Assembly: GCF_019399895.1 (NCBI RefSeq) | Contig: NC_091873.1 | Location: forward strand, 6,499,501 to 6,563,500 | Origin: Cardiocondyla obscurior | Lineage: Eukaryota > Arthropoda > Insecta > Hymenoptera > Formicidae | Reading direction: 5' to 3' | Length of the DNA stretch: 64,000 bases | In this document: piece by piece, positions 10,961 through 25,400 of the stretch | How the letters are laid out: each line of letters opens with the position of its first letter | Numbering within the stretch: position 1 is the first letter of the stretch | Made by a program: the position numbers and the translations under genes | Notes under the pieces: generated by a model | What the model saw: the letters and a program-made list of their open reading frames with translations, nothing else | Database searches by the model: none | What the model was told of the DNA's origin: nothing

Positions 10961-12796
10961 GTACGTATTAGATGCAGTTACATATTACTTGCAGCTGCTT
11001 TTACACCATCAGAGTTGTCCGGTGAAGTGAATTAATCTCTCCTTTCGCTTGAACCGTTGAATATCGAGTCGCTTCAAGAAACAGTGCGGATGAGTTTGGA
11101 AAAAAAAAATTTCGTGCTCGACTTGAGAGAGACGCCGATACGAATTCGACAAGTCCGCTGGGTTTACGCGTAACGCTCGTATTAGGCTAGATATTAAGCT
11201 CGAGATTAAATTGGAGATAAGCCAATTAGAAGAGAAAACGAAGCCAATATCTGGTCGAGTAAAATATCAATTTGTCAAACTTTAATTTAATCCCTATCTT
11301 AATCTCTAGTATGATAAGAGGCTGGCTCATTATCGTCTATTGTTCATCAATGATCCAGCGCCCGTCGTTCGAGGACTCCGAGGCAGAGAGATCGCCTCGA
11401 GAGGTCACAGCGGTTTTTCCGTTTACCGTTTTCGAGAGTCGACGAGACGAGGAGCGAACACCGCCGAGATACATACAATATAATCCGCAAAATAGAGTAT
11501 ATGCGCGGCGACGCATAGCGAAAATTATTAACGCCGCGATACTCCGAACGCGCTGAGAATACGTACGAAAGGAAACGAATCGTGCCTTTCTTTAAAGTCC
11601 TCGACTCGGAATTATCGCGCGTCGTGTTTTTACCGTGCACATTGTAATTGTAACGTAACCACGACGTTGTAGCAATAACAGCGTGGGAAATAGCGCACCG
11701 CGGGAAAGGAAGCCTTCGGCGGGGTTTTTTTTTTAAATTTTATTTTAGCTTCGCTAAGTGCGCGCAATATTCGACGGACGGATTTCGAAGGGCCGTTTCA
11801 TCTCAGGGAGAGTAGAAAGTGAAAATAATATCAATTTAACGTCCCCGCCGACCGAGTTGTGACGAAACGAATGATGTAAGCTTGGCCAGAACGACGTGAA
11901 GTTGATACAATTTGCGATGGATATTACACATGGAATATTAATTCATTCGGTGGGTTGTTGTTCGTTCAACGATATTTCGCAACGTTACTTTTCTTGGGAG
12001 CTTTGAAAGTCGCGAGACGTTTCTCGCGCTCGCTGATGGTTATTAATAAAAGCGCGTCCTCGCGTTCTACTAAACGCTATTGCGCCGTTTCTTTCTGCGA
12101 CCGCGAGATCGTCTCCGATTAGTATCTCGGCGATTAAGTTGTTGGATCTCTCCGACGATAAGGCCGAGCAGGCGGCGAGATTTCGCGCTACAAATTACGG
12201 AATTAAAACAAAGGTGCTCGCGCGATTCCACACTTTCTCGCTAATGAAACCACCCGGGCGGTGACTGCGCTGCTGCTGAGACTTTCGTTCGTTTAATAAG
12301 AAAACGAGTTCACATGCAGCCACTTTGGTACGCAAGATCCCACGTTGCATGATCGAAATCATTATCTTAATAACTCAAAAGCGCCGCGAGTGGAAAGATG
12401 TAGCTGGAGATCTCTGGCAATCAGGGAGGAGAGAATGCTCATTACTTTTCGTCAAATTGTAGGCGCTCGAGATTAGTACGTCTCGTTCTTTTTTTTTTTT
12501 TCGTGGTACGCTTACGCTTCGTTAAGAGCGAAACAAAAGGCTCTCTCACGAGAGAGCAAAGCGGAGGACGAGGCGAGGCACGAGAGATGATGGTGGTGAG
12601 GCGAGGCGAGGAAGCGAAGCGATTGACCTCTCCGTTTAGGTTCAGATCGTTGGAGAAAAATGACTCTTCGCGCGAGGATGTAGCGTCGACTCAGCCGTTT
12701 AATAGTCGCTGTTCCGATGCAATTTTTTTTTTTATTTTTATATGTAACTGTTACAATAGATCCTTGTGCTCGAGATCCAACGAATGTTTCAGATCT

Positions 12797-13054
12797 AAAC
12801 GTGATTAGAAAATTAAGAAAAGAATTATTATATTATTAAAGACAGGGATGAAATATTAATTTAAAATTACGTTAATTATACTAAGGCTGCCTCGCGGATT
12901 TTTCGTAAAGAATTGGCTGGCCGATAAACGTGATTAGAAAATTAAGAAAAGAATTATTATATTATTAAAGACAGGGATGAAAAATTAATTTAAAATTAAG
13001 TTAATTGTACCAAGGCTGCCTCGCGGATTTTTCGTAAAGAATTGGCTGGCCGAT
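12797..13054. repeat. 129-bp tandem duplication
   Basis: Two head-to-tail copies, 12797-12925 and 12926-13054, differ at only about four bases (for example GAAATATT versus GAAAAATT, and TTACG versus TTAAG). They lie in the first intron of the HOPX-like gene. The near-identity points to a recent duplication. Confidence 0.92.
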
Positions 13055-13582
13055 AGTCTTCGCGTTTACATTTTCCTCCTTCTTTCTATAGATCTCGGTG
13101 CGCCAAAAATTTGTGTCCTCTCTTTCAGGCCTTTAAATCTCCTCGAATCCACACACGTGTCGTGTGCACAGTCATAAATTTTGTTGATCTTTTTCGATTT
13201 ATGTCGCGAGTATGTATTTCAATGCCACGTGCCAAGCGCGACTTTTGAAACTCGTCCAAAATCTTGCGGATCTTGATGTTAGGTCACGGTCGTGCTGTTT
13301 TTAGCTTCTGGCGTGTCTCCATATATCCTCGAGTCTATACTTGAACGTATACCGTCACATTAACCTTCGAATGGAACACTGAATTACAGTAACTCAAGAC
13401 GGCTTTCAAACATTGCAATTGTAAAACAAAAATTAATTTTTTTTTTTTTTAATTTTAAATATTCTTAACATATTCTTTTTCCATAATGTTCGGTATATCA
13501 ATTAAAAAATAAAAAAAAAGGATAGAAAAGGTATGCTGCACAAAGGACTAACTTTACGCAATTTCTTTTCTAGAACTGCAAC

Positions 13583-14094
13583 ATGCTGAAGTCTTATCCA
13601 GCGCGATATCCAGCCAGCTCGAGCCCTGACGCCGGCACCCGAGTGATTCGCCTGACGGTGAATCAGGAAGCGGTTCTCCAGCAGCAGTTTAACAGATGGC
13701 CAAGAGCACCTCATACCGACGACGTCGTACTCCTCGCAGCTGAAACGGGTCTCTCCGAGGCGGATGTTGAAGTAAGGAAAGATAGAAAGTACATATAATG
13801 TATAAAATAATAAATACATAAGTGGCTGGCTAATAAATATATAAATTATTAAAAAACGTTATTGAAAATACATTAACAATCGAATAAATAATATTTAATT
13901 CTTATTATTCGATTGTTAATGATAACAGAGTAATCTCGTCAAACATGCTTTTGAAATAAAAGTAAAATAATAAAAAAATATATGTATACATCTATTGCAA
14001 CTTTCGATTTTTGTTCCAGGGATGGTACGCTATCAGATTGGCTCAGTGGCGAAAAGAACAAGGCCTCGGCGGGAATACATTAGGCCTGCATTGA
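13583..14094 (+). CDS. homeodomain-only protein (HOPX-like)
   Basis: Two coding exons, 13583-13771 and 14020-14094, join in phase 0 to give 87 residues; the first ATG lies 9 bases after an acceptor (TTTCTAG). Residues ~20-80 form a homeodomain fold signature: NQEAVLQQQFNRW, then LLAAETGLSEADVE, then WYAIRLAQWRKEQGL. The end closely resembles the third helix and tail of vertebrate HOPX (AEAGLSE ... RLAKWRR..GL), and the tiny size agrees. As in HOPX, the usual DNA-contacting WFQNRR block of homeodomains is altered (WYAIRLAQWR, no Asn51), so direct DNA binding is unlikely. HOPX acts as a transcriptional cofactor in vertebrates; a similar role here is inference. Confidence 0.78.
13872..13920. repeat. 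perfect 16-bp inverted repeat
   Basis: ATTAACAATCGAATAA (13872-13887) is followed 17 bases later by its exact reverse complement (13905-13920). It sits in the coding intron of the HOPX-like gene and could form a hairpin in RNA or mark the ends of a very small element. Confidence 0.75.
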
Positions 14095-14299
14095 TATTGC
14101 TTGCGCGCGAGAGCAATCTCACCTCACTTCTGTACCTGAAACTTTCACGTGTATACGGATAATGCAAATTATGTGCAATACACATCTCTCCTTAATCGCT
14201 TATTTAGTCTGGGTCTAAATTTCATTGTTCATTGTTGCAGGTTTATTTATTTATTATAAATGTAATAGAACAAGTTTTTCTTCTTATGTCACTGTAGAA

Positions 14300-14305
14300 A
14301 ATAAA
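14300..14305 (+). terminator. poly(A) signal of the HOPX-like gene
   Basis: AATAAA, about 205 bases after the stop codon at 14092-14094, in a region with no further open frame. Placement is by motif and distance only. Confidence 0.55.
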
Positions 14306-14699
14306 TGGATTACGACACGAATACCGTAATATACCACTATTTACAGACAGGTAAGGGACAAGCGCATTGCAAATGAATGTAAGAATAATTAACATTTTTG
14401 TCTTTTTCTTTTTTTTTTTTTTTTTACTGACACGTAAATTATTTATTAAGTCAATCAGTCTTAATTCAATAGTAGTGAACCGAATGTAAAATTAAACTAA
14501 TTTGTTTAAAACAATTTAATTACTTGGTATATACTTTTGTACGGATAAGCAGTTATCAAGCGAACAAGTGTGTAAAGTGAAAGCTATATAGGGAGAAGGG
14601 CGAGAGAAGGGAGAAATCATCGTACTTGAAAGTGAATTGTGCCGCGCCGTGTATATCAAAAGAATTTAAAGGTTCATCGTACTAATGACTCAGTCTATG

Positions 14700-16437
14700 T
14701 ACAGAAATGTTTTATTCTTAAATTATGCACAAATTGCAATCAATACAAATGTATCTGAAACAAGCAAGTTGGGGGATATCTCAGTTTCTTTTTGGCTGCC
14801 ATAAGAATATTCAGATAAAATGACAGCTGTTTTGTTAGGTGTCGATATATTGCATCAACCGCCGTGTGTTTTTGCAAAATTCATGAGACACGTCCGATTA
14901 GTTGTTGTCATATCCGGAAGAAGAAACAACTGTTTTAAATTGATAACTTATTTTTAATAATGTCGATAATCAATTTAAAACAATTGATCGTATCTATTTT
15001 ATAGCTTAGTATAGTAAAGCTAGTTTATTTGTTCAGACATCCACATTTTGACTAAGTAGTATTATAGTAATAAAGGTATGCGCTAAGTCTGCACTTTAGC
15101 TAGATATCATAAAACATGTATCAATCCTTCTCTCTGGCACATCATACATTGGTATTACTAAGTATATGTTTACTTTCTTTTTAAATCATGCGAAACAATG
15201 TAGAAACAAACTCGATATCGAATTCTAAAGTTTGATATAGTATGCTTAGGCTGTAGTAAAAAAAAAATAATTAAAAAAAAAAGAGTAATAATTAAAAGAA
15301 AAGGGAAACAAAGAGAGAGAAAAAAAGAAAGAAAAGGCGCTAAATTACGTGAAGTGTACTCGGAAATAAAAACCGACTCCTTGTGCACATCTGACCGTGT
15401 TAGATTTGAATAAGTCATTTTCGCAATCATGATGATGCTATTAATCAACACTCAAGTTTGAAACGTAAAAATCTAGTGTTGTTAAATAACTATTAATAAT
15501 CATAAATGAAAAACTCAATTTTTTTTTCAAGTAAATAGAAAGGAACATCATTGGGAACGCCTTTGAACCAGAATTTCTTGGAGCTGCCGCCTATCCACCA
15601 TTGTTACGATCAACAACGGAAATCCATTTTCCTTGTACCGCATCAAGTTGCATCTTAGTTATGTCGCGTTCATTTCGGCATTCATAATTGTCTCCGATTA
15701 GAGCGTATCGGAATAACCCGAGGTTACTCGCCGAGTAATAAAGTAACAAAGTATCAAAGCAACAATTACTTATTTAATTTGAATATAGAGGTACTTTAGT
15801 GAAAAAGTACATGGAATAATTTGCCCGTCTCCGATTTGGCTATTAAGCTAAATGAAATTAACTCGATATGGGAATCACACCAAACAGTATACGCTGTAAG
15901 TACTGAGCGACATATCTCGATGAAAAACCTATCCAGAGCGATAATTGACGTTACGAGCCGCGCGATTATCCAGCCTATTATGGATCGTTAAACGTTAACG
16001 AGTGACTAAGGTGTACCGCGTCCACGGTACATCCGAAGCACTGCCACATAAGTTAGGAGCTTGGTATAAAAATGAGGCACAGTTTCACAATCAGGGAATC
16101 CTTACCAAATGCTACTCCTCTATCTCCCAATGAATGTATCCGTATATCAAACATGACAGTGTAATTACCATCATTAAACTAAACCATGCATGGATATTAA
16201 TATTACGTGTCCTTAAATGTGTTTAAGGAGAATGACGATTTCTTAAACAACTGTCGTATTCTTATGTCGGTAGCAAACAGTCTTAACAACGAGCGTAGAC
16301 TAATCATGTCGCGTTCCATAATCGTGTAGTCCTTACTTCGGTATGCGTCATGTTACGTGCTGGGAGTTGATAGCTCTCATCAGGTGTAACGTAGCAACGT
16401 TAGCAGCGCGATTGGCGACAACGCAACGTGTGGTTGC
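14700..16437 (-). other. 3' UTR of Fmr1
   Basis: This AT-rich minus-strand stretch follows the Fmr1 stop codon (16438-16440). Minus-strand AATAAA motifs are at 15024-15029 and 14711-14716, so the UTR may be 1.4-1.75 kb. The HOPX-like gene converges on it and would end about 400 bases away. No coding frame is convincing here. Confidence 0.45.
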
Positions 16438-19400
16438 TTAGCCACTGGTACCGTTCACCAGAGCTTCTTTAGGCTTATTGCTCTGCTGCATACGAGGAGG
16501 ACGAGACCGATGTTCTCTTTGGCCTTTAGGTCCCTGCGAACTGTTGTTAGACATGGATACGTCGTTCGCGGGTGTCCCTTCCTTGTTATTCATGGTCGAT
16601 TGGTCGCACGGGCCGGCATTACTGCCTAAACAAATGTTGAGATTAACTCTGAATGTTTTCATATAAAAAAAGCGTAGGTGTCAGCTTCACGGCCACAACG
16701 AGGGTCGAGATAAAATCGTATAAAATAAATATAACATCGTTTTTTCGTCTACAACCGATCGTCCTAAAGATACGACGTCGCGTGCTCGAAACCGATAACG
16801 GAGGCGAGAGAGGATAAGCCTACCTGTCTGTTTAATACTTGGCGTTGAGCTTCGTTGTCGCGAGCGCCGAAGTCGTCTTCGTCTTATCCCTTTAGGTCCT
16901 CCCTCCACACTCGATACCGACTCTATACATAGACAAACCATTGTGACCATCCGCTGGACTCGCAACGACATTTAAAAAGAAACCACAGATAGTGAAAGCT
17001 GCACTGCATACGTTAGTAGCATACATTAGAATATTCATTTAAATTTAATGATAATAAATTAGTGTTAGATGGTCACAAGAGTTTGCTTCATATTATATGA
17101 TAATCTAAAAGCGCTTTTCGATGCGTCACACGTTAATCCGTCTTTAGGACGAAACGGTTATGGGGACATCACCAACGTCGGCGCCTGTGTTACGCGTTTT
17201 TTCTCTTCTCTTTTTTTCATACAATCGCACACTCGCCCGCGCGCAAACAACAGATATTATTATATTACCTCTATCAATGCTTGAAACGTCTTGGCTGTCT
17301 AAAACGGTATCTTCGTCATCAGTAGTACGACGACGTTCGTCTCTACGATCTCGTCGCTGAGCTGGAGGACGTCCTTGTCTACCACTCATATACCCTGAAT
17401 TACCGGCGCCTCCTTGATGACCGCCTCTCGGCGGTATATCTCGAACGCGATCTTCACTGCCGTCTAAAGTATCTCTGCGTAATCCTGAAGAATGTACAAT
17501 CAATCATTAGATTTTCAATTCACGCAGGCAATCGTAAATATTTTTTACTTGCATTCCGTATCGTCCGTCGACTAACTAATCAGTTATTCCTAAAAACAAG
17601 TCGATCATGATAAAAAATTGAGGCGAACGGTGGATCGAATCGCGTGTGCGCTCTCGCAAGATCTTTCGAAACGATACATATTATATAGTACAAATAATCT
17701 GGCTTACATTTCAATAGTTTGAAAATAAGGCACGAAATATTTCTTTAATTTCACACAATTGCATTAATATGTTTTATAATTACCGGCATTGTGTCTTGTA
17801 GGGGCTCTACCCCGAGAACCACGTCCTCGAGATTGACCGCCGCGTCCGCCACGTCCGCTGATACCTTCTTCAGGTCCCGCAACCATCCCTCGTCTTGTAG
17901 GAGGAAAGCTGGGCATTGGCCCTGTGGTCGATCCGTGCATGCTTCGTAATTGCTGATCAATTTCCAATTTTTCTTGCCGCAGCTGCTCTACTTCCTGTAG
18001 TAAAAATTATACGACATTATAATCTCACAATTAAATTTACTCTCTCGCATATCTGAGGCTTCTCTCTGCGACGTTAGTTCAACGCAGGATATTTTAAAAG
18101 AACGATGAAGATATTGACATATAGCTTTGATATGATACCTTTAAATGTGCCAAATGGTATTCCAATAGAACTTTGGCATTGGCGATGCTTTCAACAGTGC
18201 CGACAAAGACGAAGGGCACTTGACCCTCCTCTCGTGGAATCGTTGGTTGAGGTTCGTTGTCTCCTTCTATTTTTACTCTTACCTGAAATGTGTACTTGTT
18301 AAAATTGCGCATGATCAACGCACTTGATAATACGGATTATTAGTATGAAACGCTGAAAATCGTATTTCATATCCATACCATCAGTTTTCAGTCACTGCCG
18401 TTTGTCATTTCCATCAACAGATTTGTCGATCGGTCTGCGAAAATTTGCTTAAATACTCTTTACATCCCCTTTACATTCCCAAAATTGATTTTAAATGAAT
18501 AATTTCTCTACCTTTTCTCGAATAACATCTTTCAGATGGCAAATATTATACACGTACGTAAACACATGTATTATATTAAATACAATTGTTTCGTATATTT
18601 ACGATTAGATCATTCTTTTACTTTTTTTTTTCTTTCAAATAACATTTTTCAGCAAATGCATTGCTGAGAAAGTAAGTTTTCTTTTGTAGTTATTAGTTAT
18701 AAAAATTGTATTTTATATATACACGAAAAACATTTCTCTGGTCACAGTACGATATTTGAGATTAATCTCGGCATTAAAAACAAAATAAAAGATATATTTA
18801 AAAAATTAAAATAAATTAAAAATTTAAAAAAAAACGTAAAGAAAAAAACACTCATTTAATTTCCCATGCATAGTAATACTGTTAACAAATGTTTATCACA
18901 AAATATTCTTGTTACTTATGATAAAAATAAACGACATTATATGTTACGATATTTAATCATTAATTAATTGTCAAATTTCCAACAAATTGAAAGATTGTAA
19001 GAGCAAAATTTTGAAATAATACTTATTTAAACATAATTGAGACGACAAAAAACAAATGCATGGACATGGAATGACTCGTGCATCCAGATTTAAGATGCAC
19101 ATGTAGTACATTAAGGTCCATATACATAATGCACACTTAGCGTCAAATGCGGTCATGTGATAATCAGCCTGTGATAACGTTGAATGCAACTTTGACATTT
19201 CATATAAGTAAATTGACGTTCAGATTGAGGCAGTCACATTTAGTGCTAAATGTGAAACATGAATATAGGCCTGATTATATAAATAATGATCATTATTATT
19301 TCAATTATTATTATTTCAATATAATTTAAAGGAACTGGCCCGAGTGGTTTATGTAAGATTTGCGAGTGCTTCCATATGAATATATATATGTGTGTACATG

Positions 19401-22400
19401 ATATATATATATACACATATATGTACATATATATATATATATATATATATTTAAATTGACTGAACTGGATGGAATAAAATCACAAACAATAGGAAATGAC
19501 ATACTTACTTTATCAATATGTATATTCCCACTCGAGCCAGTTGTTATCTACCGAAAACAGACAAGGAATATGTCATATAAAACCTAATCCCTCATAAGTC
19601 ATAACTTCCATTTTCAATTGAATGCTATATTAATTTAATGTTTTCGAATACGACCCGTTATTAACGTCTGCGTTTGTTGCAAAAGAGAACGCCTATAATG
19701 ATCGTTATGCTTCAAACGCGTGCTAAAAATTTCAGACAATTGCTACATACCCTGAGGTAAATATATATCGGTAGATGTTGAGGATCTGTAAAGTATTACA
19801 TGTAATCTAGATAAATTTAAAATTTGACAATTTTAACAAAATCATACTGTATCAACTGAAAATGAAAATTGTTATACTTATATATAATATTATTTATTAC
19901 ATTTTAATATATTGTTAATTGAAAAAGGAAAATTCCTACCCAAGGAAGATATTAATTCTGAAAGTAATATCTTAAAAATAGGTTTGTTTCGTTTGATTAG
20001 TTAACCAAAAAGAAAAGGAAAATTAAAACCAAAAAATAAAACAAAAAAAAACAAAAATACTTACTACACCACTTTTGTCGACAATCTCTTGAATAATGCG
20101 ACCATTTTTGCCAATTACTTTTCCTACCAACACCCGTGGGACTTGTATAGACTCCTCGCTGTATTCCAGCATAGATCGAGCTTTCTTAACAGCTTCATGC
20201 GTCTATGATTGAGAAAAAAATCTGGTAAACTCTGTATACCAGTCACATAAAATGCAACATACATATAGATACGCGAATAGTTTAAATGGAAAATAACAAA
20301 TTTTCTTTTACTTGTAAAACAATATTTTTAGAAATAATGTAAGTGATGAATTTTACTATTACCTCTCCATATATCTTGAAAGTGCATGAATTTTCTTCTA
20401 ATTCTATATTTGTAATGCCATCAACTTTTCGCGCTTGTTGAATATTTGCACCGTGAGCACCAATAGCTAGTCCCATCAGATCTTCTCGCACGTTAAATTC
20501 GTCTGTATATCTAAAAAAAAGTAAAATAAAACAATTAAAAATTTTGTATTTTATATTTTCCATACGATCTTGTTTTTAACATATAGTTTCCAGGATTTTT
20601 AATAGATTTAAAAAAATTAATCTTTATCTTTCTCTTTTTTTGTATCCCTCCTTTTCTCTCTTTCTCTCTCTCTCTGGACGTATATATGTAAATTATTTAA
20701 TTATAAAGAACATTCAGAAATAATATGAAAGATACTTTAATGAATATAATTATCCATTTCATATCTTTTGATGTAACATGCTACAAGTATATTTATGTTG
20801 CAAGAAAAATAAAATTTTTATCAATGGCTTGCATTTCGGCAGATATAAAATAAATGTGTAACTTGAAGCTAACTATATTTGTAAATTTTTTTATAACTTT
20901 TAACCAATGCAATAGCCATGCACTGTACACTTATAAATAAGTTAAATATGTGTTAAACAATTTTCTTATATTACACTGAAAACAAACTCGATTAATTAAA
21001 ATATTAGATGTAAAAAAAAAAAATAAATGAATAACTTATCAACTTAAATTATTAACTTATGCATCGCATGCACTTATCATTTAAAATATACAATAACTTG
21101 TAGCAGCATCATATATGTTTTTTACATGTGTATGCACACATGTATAAAATACACACATACACACACGCGTGTACACATTCAAGTACTTTTGCATTCACCC
21201 ATAGCACGCACATTCATATTCATAACTACGTCATACACCCATCCACCCGTATACGATTTCTAATATTTATTTTATAAAAATACAAAATGGCATATAAGTT
21301 CTGAAATTATATTTGTTATATGATAATTATATCTCTCTCTCTCCGTATTATAATTAAAAAAAAAAAAAAGAATTTATTAAAGTTTATTCCTTCCGAATGA
21401 GAGATTGAAAAGAAGAGAAAAAGAAAATGCAAGAAATTAATAGTCTTTACGTACGTTACAAATCGGATTAAAACAAAATTGTCTAAAAAATTGTAAAACT
21501 ATTTAATAAAAAAAAAAGATAATAAATAAATTAAAAAAAAAACGCGTTAACATAACTTATAACTAAAATGTATATTCTTCTTTTAACTAATATTTAATTA
21601 ATGCTTCCTTATAATTTTTGATGTGTCTCTTGAATACATTTTTATAAGAATATATGGGATAGAGCCACCATTTATAAATATATGTGCAAGATATAGGATA
21701 TATCAGTGTTTCTCAAACATTGGCAGGCCAAGTTTCGACGTTCTTGTGAACAAGTAAATAATAATTAAGAATCTACGTAGTGTGTAAAAAACAAAATGAA
21801 ATCGGGAACCGATCACAGCTACATGTATATTTGTTGGCTACCTCACCAATTATGCAAAATCTTACTACATAGCACATAATGGAAAAAGATATAAATAATT
21901 GTCTTATATCAGTGAATTTAAAGCACATGGATTTCAGTGAATATACTACACAACGCTGAAGCATGCACGTTTAAAGTGTCGATTTATTTTCCGTTCGGCA
22001 AATGTAATTGTGTATTGTCATACAGTAAGCTAAAACTTAATTCTAAACCACGCTGCTGTGATCTCACCTTGAATTTGTTTTCACTCCTGCCTCAAAGTCT
22101 GAGACACGCTGATATATAAAGTTTGAAGATCTAAATTTGCTGAAATGAGAATGGTGTAACTCAGTGAAAACTCATTATAAGATGGCCCTATCCTATTATG
22201 TCCTTGCCATTCTGTCTGTTTGCTCTTAATTAATGCATGCAGACACTTGCATATAAAGTTTATTTTTCGAGTTTACTTGCACAAACGTTTAAATGAAAAT
22301 TTGTCGTTGATTTTTTTTTCTTTTTCCCTACACACACACGCACGCACACATTTATCCTTATGTACATCGTCACGCATATTTATTTGCGACGCGCAAACAC

Positions 22401-25400
22401 ATGTATACATTTTATTAAGATACATCCCAAGCTAAATTGTCATTAATATATGAATATTATTTCAAAGCAATAATGAAGAAAGACTGTTATATTCATTTAT
22501 GCATACATACTCTCTTATACGCACACATACATACACATACGCGCGCACGTCAACGCTTTCCTATCGATTAATTTTACTGCAAATTATATACCAAGTATAT
22601 ATGTGTATGTATGATGTATATATATATGTACGTGCAATATTCTGATTATAAAATATATCGAATGAATTATCCCATCTATCGTATGATGTTTCAGACATAG
22701 TAAATTTGCTGCTTATTAAAATAATTTTTTTTTACAAGTTATTTTGTATGCGCATTATAATTATCGTTTTCCTTTATTTTCATGTAATCATGTATTACGA
22801 GTAAAAGATCAAAGGCAGCATAAATTCAAGGAGTGATCAGAATATTTATTTTATCAAATACATACATGCATGTATGATGTACGTATGTATGTATGAGTGT
22901 ACGTAAATACACTTTAATATATTTTGATCGAAAGAGTTTATTAGTTGCTATGAAATAATTAGCAAACTCAATATAGCATTCTTTCCTTAAAATAAATATT
23001 GGAATAAAACAATTAGTAATGATTGTGTCTGCAATGCATATGATCATGCTTAGAACCTAATATTGTTACTGCCATAACAAAAAGATGAATTATAGTGCAT
23101 ATGAAATTTTTATCTTGACTTGCATTTGTTCTGTTATACCAGAAGAAAAATTAAAAAAAAAAAGAAAGTTAAATTTGTTGGAATATTCCATCTATAATAT
23201 CGTATATTTGTAACACAGATGAAAGAAAGGAAAAAAAAAAAGATAAATTAAGATAAACGATAAACACTACTTATGATGTGCCTGTGTAATCGCATATACA
23301 TGAAGTTATGTGATACTAAAGCGCACATATCAATTGATGATTAGAAATCTTGTGATATGATTTTCTGCCAGTAAATGCAAACCACAGACAGGATGGTAAC
23401 CAGGACAGTACATGGACAAGAGCAGGTAAACAATCTCACAAGATTTTTTATTATTTACAAAAACTAAAAAAATTAAATAACTTACCCCCCTATTGTTTGA
23501 AGTTTAGTAGACTCGAGTTGACGCGCCGCTTCTTCCGTTCTTTTCAATAGCAAAACCTATAAAATTTTAAAAAAAAAAGATAGAATGTACGGTTTTTTTT
23601 TTTCTTTCTTTTTTTGGAGATATCGTATAAATGCTCAAGAATTGTGAGGATGTAAAAGCAATATAATTTTATACATGCTCTTCAATAAATTGTCAAGACT
23701 CACTTATTTTTATATAAATATTTTTCTAAGTACCAATGCATAAAAATTAATTTTACCTTTTGCGATAAGTTTCTAAAGTGCATTTCTTGGAGCATGCTAC
23801 TGTGACGATGTATATTTTCGTGACGGGAGATGGCCAGCAGTACTCCTCGTTCAGGCACATATCGGCACACTGCCGCCCCTATCGCTTTTTGAAATTCCTT
23901 ATGTGCATTGTCCATCTTTGCACTACAATACAATATTCACGATTTAATTTTATTTTAAATAAAATACCGATGCTTTTTTAAAATAGTAAATTATATATAT
24001 ATTTTTTTCTATTTTTTTTCAACATTTTTACTTACAAGTCTCTGAGCTCTTCAGGTACTTCAATTTCGATCTTGTGAAATGTGTTTTTATCAATAGGGGG
24101 ATTTGGATTTTTAGCTCTCAATCGCTCACTAGCTACAATTTCGGTATACGTGTAGTCCCATCCCAAGTACTCGACTACTTGAAAACCTCCTTTACTCATC
24201 TGAAGCATTAAACAATTTAATATAAATAAAAAATCGATTAAAAAACGAAGGAAAAAAAGGAAAAAAAAAATACAGAGAATATTTAATGTTAATAGATATT
24301 TTAAAAATTATATTATATGCAAATATGTATCAAATTATATATTTATATATAGTATGTACGAAACCATATGCCTATCTATTACATTGTCTACCTTGATGAG
24401 TGCTTTCCACCAACCCCATGCTTCTTGATCGTTAGATCTAGAGAATACTTCAATCTCTTGATTTTCCTGAAATTCTGTTTTGGAACCATCTTTTGGAGGT
24501 AGACGAACTTGAGCAAATGGAAATTTCGATTCGGGTTGCCAGCTGGAATGTGCATTCGACGTTTAATTAGCTCGGAATATACCGATTAATTGAAATATAT
24601 CGTGACTTATATAAAACTTGTAATGATACTTTCAATTTATTTTTAATTATCATAAATCTCATAATAATCTATATTTGTTCTATTAATATTTTTAATTAGT
24701 ACACAATATAAATCAAAACGTATCATTTCTTTTCATACATGTCGCATATAAAATATTATACAGTAATTATTAAATATATTAATATTGCCATACATGCAAG
24801 TTATAAAATATAAAATATATATATCGTTCCATAGATTTTCTTGATTATATAAATTTTTAGCATTCTATAGCGATAACAAGACTAAAAAAAAAAATAAAGG
24901 TGGAGACGTATGTAACTCGATATCTCCACAGTTTGAATACATTATTATTGGTAAAAAATTCATTGTGTTAAATTCCAAAAAGAGATATACATATATATTA
25001 CATTCTTGTGAAATATGACGAGTCAAGAGGGTAACTTACTCATTCTCAAACGTTACCAAAACCTGGTCGTCAAAGACGTCGGTGACAAAGGCCTGAAAAA
25101 GAAAAGCGATACGAAATGATATAGCGAGCAATGATCGCGAGAATAACGCGGAGTGTGGCGAGCAGCGTAAGGCAGTCGGATGTAAAATCGGAATTCCGTC
25201 GAAGGAGCGAAGGGGGAAGACGGGCGAGGTGGAAGGAGATGACGATGGACGGCGAGCACGAGTCGGCGGATCGGTGTGCCGCGATAAGCGCGCCGGGATG
25301 TCGTGAGGCAAGGGCTTGGAGGGCCGGCAGCGGCGAGCCGTGCGCGCGGACGTGCATCGATGCGCCAGCCGAGGGGAAAATCACGCCCTGTCAAACGAGA

